Shown here: positions 14,504 through 17,444 of the stretch, in pieces | Position numbering within the stretch: the stretch's first letter is position 1 | How the letters are laid out: the number at the start of each line of letters is the position of its first letter | Source of the DNA: Alphaproteobacteria bacterium | GTDB lineage: Bacteria; Pseudomonadota; Alphaproteobacteria; RF32; CAG-239 | Reading direction: 5' to 3' | Assembly: GCA_017963715.1 (NCBI GenBank) | Contig: JAGCTK010000096.1 | Span: 1-17,444 of the forward strand | Length of the DNA: 17,444 nt | Made by a program: the position numbers and the translations under genes | The notes under the pieces: model-generated | Told to the model about the DNA's origin: nothing | The model's database searches: none | Seen by the model: only the letters and a program-made list of their open reading frames with translations

Positions 14504-14544
14504 ACCGCCTTTTTAAGGTGGTTTTTCTTTAACAGGTCAGGAGT
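14496..14544 (+). promoter_or_regulatory. Stem that masks the ribosome binding site of the SLOG-like gene
   Basis: ACTCC(C)TGACC (14496-14506) pairs with GGTCAGGAGT (14535-14544): ten pairs with one bulged C. The right arm contains the AGGAG ribosome binding sequence (14539-14543) for the start at 14549/14552. The left arm overlaps by one base the closing helix of the upstream domain, and could also pair with GGGG at 14348-14351, so alternative folds compete. Confidence 0.55.
14504..14526 (+). terminator. Rho-independent terminator within the leader
   Basis: ACCGCCTT (14504-14511) pairs with AAGGTGGT (14515-14522) with one G-U pair and a TTT loop, then runs into TTTTTCTTT. It lies 22 nt before the start codon, so it would either end a free RNA or act as an attenuator. 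Confidence 0.7.
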
Positions 14545-14548
14545 TTAT

Positions 14549-15025
14549 ATGATGGGAAAAATCTGCGCTTTATTCGGACACAGACATGCGTTTAACCTCG
14601 GAAATATGGAAGAGTTAAAAGAAAGATTAACCACCGTTTTAACCACACTTATTGAAAAAGAGGGCGTTGACACTTTTTTAGTGGGCGGATATGGCGATTT
14701 TGACCTGCTGGCCGGCAATGTAACACATACATTGAAGGAAAAATATCCGGCGATTAACACATGGCTTGTTTTGGCTTACGGGTCTGAACTTTTGCAAAGC
14801 AAACCGTTGCCGCCGTTTGATGTATTTGATTATCCCTTGAGTGTTGAGCGATGCAAAAGATATTATGCGATTGCGGCGCGCAATCAACATATGGTCAAGC
14901 AGGCGGATATCATTGTGTGTTATGTCGATACATACGGCGGCGCCTTTAAGGCCGTGCAATTTGCCTTGAAACGAAAGAAGCCCGTTATCAATCTTGCCCC
15001 TTTTGATTTTGAGAAATATGTCTAA
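14549..15025 (+). CDS. SLOG-superfamily (DUF1273-like) putative nucleotide-binding protein
   Basis: The 158 residues match a small Rossmann-like protein family, common in Firmicutes, that belongs to the SLOG (SMF/DprA-LOG) fold group. Visible landmarks are the opening strand with FGHR (ICALFGHRH), EGVDTFLVGGYGDFD near residues 50-64, a strand LVLAYGS, and the C-terminal ARNQHMVKQADIIVCYV with YGGAFKAVQFALKRKKPVINLA. The glycine pairs and the basic-helix pattern suggest nucleotide or ligand binding; no enzyme activity is known to me. There are no membrane segments. The ATG at 14549 (or the adjacent 14552) follows AGGAG. A longer frame to 14492 would run through the terminator hairpin and is unlikely. 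It overlaps the prfC stop by 4 nt tail to tail. Its origin may be horizontal transfer, which is inference only. Confidence 0.75.
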   Translation: MMGKICALFGHRHAFNLGNMEELKERLTTVLTTLIEKEGVDTFLVGGYGDFDLLAGNVTHTLKEKYPAINTWLVLAYGSELLQSKPLPPFDVFDYPLSVERCKRYYAIAARNQHMVKQADIIVCYVDTYGGAFKAVQFALKRKKPVINLAPFDFEKYV

Positions 15026-16611
15026 CTCGTTTGTTCTTTGGTTTTTAAAAACGTGATTTTGGGAAAATCTTCCTGTGTTTTGTTGAGGTGCCACGCGTTG
15101 CGCGCCAAAAAGACGGTGTCCTCGTTGTAATCGGATGCGATATTGAGTTTGTTGGCTTCGATAAATTGCGCTAAAGCCGCTTTGTCATCCGATTTAACCC
15201 AGCGCGCCGTATAATATTGCGTCGGCTCAAAAATCACCGGAATGTTAAATTCGGTACGGATTCGGTCGGCCATCACCTCAAACTGCAAAGCACCCACAAC
15301 ACCGACCACCCATTCGGAACCGACGGCGGGTTTGAAAATGCTGGCACCGCCTTCTTCGGCAATTTGATTTAAGGCGCCGGCCAAATGCTTTGATTTGAGA
15401 GGATCTGTTGCGCGCACCGACTTTAAAAGTTCGGGTGCAAACGAGGGGATGCCCGTAAAATGAATGTTTTCGCCTTCGGTTAAAGTGTCACCGATACGCA
15501 AATTGCCATGATTGGGAATGCCGATGATATCGCCGGCATAGGCATCTTCGGCGAGTTCTCTTTCTTGCGCCAAAAACATCACGGGTGTCGGCACTTTGAC
15601 TTCTTTTCCGGTTCGAACCTGTTTTAAGGCCATGCCGCGTTTAAAATGTCCGCTGCAAAGGCGCATAAAGGCGATTCGGTCGCGGTGCTTGGGGTCCATA
15701 TTGGCCTGAATTTTAAAGACAAAACCGGTCACCTTTTTTTCATCGGCCGAAACTTCGCGCTCCAATGCTTTTTGCGGACGCGGCAAAGGCGCAATTTTAA
15801 CCAGACCTTCCAAAATTTCTTTGACACCGAAGTTGTTGATTGCACTGCCGAAGAACACAGGCGTTAAAGCACCGGCAAGGTATAAATCCAAATCGAACGT
15901 CGGACAAAGTTCTTTAACCATTATCACATCATCGCGCAATTTTTGAACGGCGTGAGCGGGCAATAAGGCATCAAGTTTCGGATCATCCAAGCCTTTGCAC
16001 GTTTCAATAACGGCGTTGATTTGAGATTTATCGCCCGTTTTGTTTAATAAAATCAGTTGGTCACCCAAAATATCATAGCAGCCCAAAAAATCTTTGCCTG
16101 AGCCGATCGGCCAACTCAAGGGCGTGACATCAAGCGCAAGCGTTTTTTCAATATCATCAAGCAGGACGAACGGGTCTAAGCCTTCGCGGTCAAGTTTGTT
16201 GATAAAGGTCAAAATCGGGATGTTGCGGAGTCTGCAAACTTCAAAAAGTTTTTTGGTTTGGGTTTCAATACCTTTGGCCGAATCCAAAACCATCACGGCC
16301 GAGTCGACCGCGGTCAACACACGATAGGTGTCTTCGGAAAAGTCTTCGTGTCCCGGTGTATCAAGCAAATTAAAAGTGATTCCTTTATAATCAAACGTCA
16401 TCACCGATGAGGCCACCGAAATACCGCGCTCTTGTTCCACCTTCATCCAGTCGGAATGAGCGCGCCTGTTTTCACCGCGTGCTTTGACGGCGCCGGCCGC
16501 ATTGATGGCACCGCCGAAAAGCAAAAGTTTTTCGGTTAAGGTTGTTTTACCGGCATCAGGGTGCGAAATAATCGCAAACGTTTTGCGCGGATTGAAAGTG
16601 GTATCTGCCAT
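15022..16611 (-). CDS. prfC: Peptide chain release factor 3
   Basis: RF3 is the GTPase that releases RF1 or RF2 from the ribosome after peptide release. The 529 residues equal the length of E. coli RF3. The G motifs are in order: P-loop SHPDAGKTT (16-24), the switch region with EQERGISVASSVM, DTPGHEDFSEDTYR (G3), and NKLDREG (G4). RGENRRAHSDWM, FKIQANMDPKHRDR and the C-terminal ADRIRTEFNIPVIFEP are RF3-specific and exclude EF-G. I chose the ATG at 16611 because it has GAGG 7-9 nt upstream and because the longer frame would cross the promoter. The gene ends in TAG and overlaps the convergent SLOG-like gene by 4 nt (sequence CTAA). Confidence 0.95.
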   Translation of the reverse strand: MADTTFNPRKTFAIISHPDAGKTTLTEKLLLFGGAINAAGAVKARGENRRAHSDWMKVEQERGISVASSVMTFDYKGITFNLLDTPGHEDFSEDTYRVLTAVDSAVMVLDSAKGIETQTKKLFEVCRLRNIPILTFINKLDREGLDPFVLLDDIEKTLALDVTPLSWPIGSGKDFLGCYDILGDQLILLNKTGDKSQINAVIETCKGLDDPKLDALLPAHAVQKLRDDVIMVKELCPTFDLDLYLAGALTPVFFGSAINNFGVKEILEGLVKIAPLPRPQKALEREVSADEKKVTGFVFKIQANMDPKHRDRIAFMRLCSGHFKRGMALKQVRTGKEVKVPTPVMFLAQERELAEDAYAGDIIGIPNHGNLRIGDTLTEGENIHFTGIPSFAPELLKSVRATDPLKSKHLAGALNQIAEEGGASIFKPAVGSEWVVGVVGALQFEVMADRIRTEFNIPVIFEPTQYYTARWVKSDDKAALAQFIEANKLNIASDYNEDTVFLARNAWHLNKTQEDFPKITFLKTKEQTS

Positions 16612-16642
16612 ATCAAGCCTCTTTGATGTTTGATTTTGCGGT

Positions 16643-16671
16643 ATCTTACAAAATTGCAACCGAAGATGCAA
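16643..16671 (-). promoter_or_regulatory. Promoter for prfC
   Basis: On the minus strand TTGCAT (16671-16666) is followed after 17 nt by TAAGAT (16648-16643), giving a leader of about 25 nt with a GAGG ribosome binding sequence. The ten bases CTTGCATCTT around the -35 also occur in the xseA promoter. Confidence 0.6.
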
Positions 16672-16699
16672 GCCTTTTTTGGGGTTTTAAAAAAAACAC

Positions 16700-16728
16700 T
16701 TGCTTTTGCATTTTTTATGTGTTATCTA
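16700..16728 (+). promoter_or_regulatory. Promoter for rplQ
   Basis: TTGCTT (16700-16705) is followed after 17 nt by TATCTA (16723-16728). It lies back to back with the prfC promoter, with 28 nt between the two -35 boxes. The predicted leader is about 100 nt. Confidence 0.55.
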
Positions 16729-16759
16729 CCTTGTTCGAATCCGAATCTTTATACATGAA

Positions 16760-16813
16760 CGGATAATGTTTGTGGTAAGGATTTTAACGTTTATCCGCTT
16801 TGCCTTGCAAAGC
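16760..16813 (+). promoter_or_regulatory. Two hairpins in the rplQ leader
   Basis: CGGATAA (16760-16766) can pair with TTATCCG (16791-16797). Directly after it, GCTTTGC-CTT-GCAAAGC (16797-16813) forms a perfect 7-bp hairpin. No T tract follows, so these are not a terminator. The ribosome binding sequence AGGAAAGG lies downstream and stays free. A role in expression control or RNA stability is possible but unproven. Confidence 0.4.
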
Positions 16814-16837
16814 ACAACTTAGGAAAGGAATTTTGCC

Positions 16838-17398
16838 ATGAGACATGGTGACAAACAACGTAAATTTAATATGCCCAAAAGCCAACGTCGTGCGCTTTTT
16901 GCCAATTTGACAGTGGCTTTGCTCAAACATGAACAAATCACAACAACTTTGCCCCGTGCAAAAGAATTGCGTTCTTTTGCTGATGGCATGATTACTTTTG
17001 CAAAAAAAGGCGATTTGAATTCACGCCGCTTAGCATCTGCTTTTTTGCGTGATGATGAGGCTGTGGCTAAATTGTTTTCAACTTTAGGCCCGCGTTATAA
17101 AGATCGCAACGGCGGTTATACCCGCGTGTTAAAATCGGGCTTCAGATACGGCGATTGCGCACAAATGGCCATCATTGAGTTGGTGGATAGAGATTCTGCC
17201 GCCAAAGGTGCCAAAGATTTAGCCCGCGTCAAACTCGAAAAAGAAGCATTGGCCGCACAAGAGGCCGAGGCAGAGGCACCGGTTGAAGAACCCAAAGCCG
17301 AAAAGAAGCCGGCTAAAGCCGCTAAAACGACGAAAGCCAAAAAAGAGGCTGAACCGAAAGCTGAAAAGAAAACAACGAAAGCCTCAAAAGCAAAATAA
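16838..17398 (+). CDS. rplQ: 50S ribosomal protein bL17 with extended C-terminal tail
   Basis: Protein L17 is a structural part of the large ribosomal subunit near the exit tunnel. Residues 1 to about 118 are the normal L17 domain: [68 protein letters not shown] and [10 protein letters not shown]. Residues from about 119 form a tail rich in Ala, Lys and Glu, with repeated KAEKK and TTKA units after residue 145, making the protein 186 residues against about 120-140 in most bacteria. Alphaproteobacterial L17 proteins often have such a tail. The ATG at 16838 is preceded by AGGAAAGG. The gene stands alone: rpoA, the usual upstream neighbour, is absent and prfC is divergent. No terminator is visible in the last 46 bases of the window. 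Confidence 0.95.
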   Translation: MRHGDKQRKFNMPKSQRRALFANLTVALLKHEQITTTLPRAKELRSFADGMITFAKKGDLNSRRLASAFLRDDEAVAKLFSTLGPRYKDRNGGYTRVLKSGFRYGDCAQMAIIELVDRDSAAKGAKDLARVKLEKEALAAQEAEAEAPVEEPKAEKKPAKAAKTTKAKKEAEPKAEKKTTKASKAK

Positions 17399-17444
17399 TC
17401 GTTGCATTTGTAGGTCATGTCATTCAAAACGAATCGCTATCAAA

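Noticed and set aside
1..17444. CRISPR arrays, insertion sequences, prophage or integrative element ends
   Set aside because: No spaced repeats, transposase or integrase frames, or attachment-site duplications next to tRNA-Val were seen.

Overview
This window looks like chromosomal core DNA from an alphaproteobacterium with a moderately AT-leaning genome. The evidence is the leuS-lptE-holA order, LptE and MurA/UppP envelope genes, a permuted-free set of ordinary bacterial housekeeping genes, a small basic ORF directly ahead of murA, and an L17 with an acidic/basic tail. No insertion sequences, prophage genes, rRNA or CRISPR arrays are visible. A host-associated or gut lineage is my guess only.

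Layout, left to right. Positions 1-3828 (+): leuS (5' end cut by the window edge, and broken by an in-frame TAG), lptE and holA, overlapping end to end. Positions 3844-5558 (-): a PhoU-like DUF47 gene broken by an in-frame TAA, then a Pit phosphate permease. Positions 5674-6429 (+): a membrane-anchored DsbA/Com1-like thiol oxidoreductase, ended by a strong terminator. Positions 6507-10019 (-): a small basic ORF, murA, a truA-ycgN gene fusion, a YgjP-type metallopeptidase and tRNA-Val(UAC). Positions 10114-13630 (-): an anchored flavodoxin, xseA, an M23 peptidase and uppP. Positions 13704-15025 (+): an FMN-dependent NAD(P)H oxidoreductase, then a strong promoter driving a roughly 240-nt structured RNA leader and a SLOG-like nucleotide-binding protein. 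Positions 15022-16611 (-): prfC. Positions 16838-17398 (+): rplQ, detached from rpoA and with its own promoter and hairpin leader.

The genes fall into familiar themes. Translation is served by LeuRS, tRNA-Val, TruA, RF3 and L17. The envelope is served by LptE, MurA, UppP, the M23 peptidase and the DsbA-like protein. Replication and repair are served by HolA and XseA. Phosphate uptake is served by Pit and its PhoU-like partner, and redox chemistry by the two flavodoxin-fold proteins.

Four things deserve attention. Two conserved genes (leuS and the DUF47 gene) carry single in-frame stop codons with homologous sequence continuing in the same frame on both sides. TruA and YcgN are joined in one reading frame with no internal start. 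The SLOG-like gene sits behind an elaborate multi-branched RNA with a terminator and a stem that covers its ribosome binding site. This last one is the best candidate for an undescribed regulatory system here.
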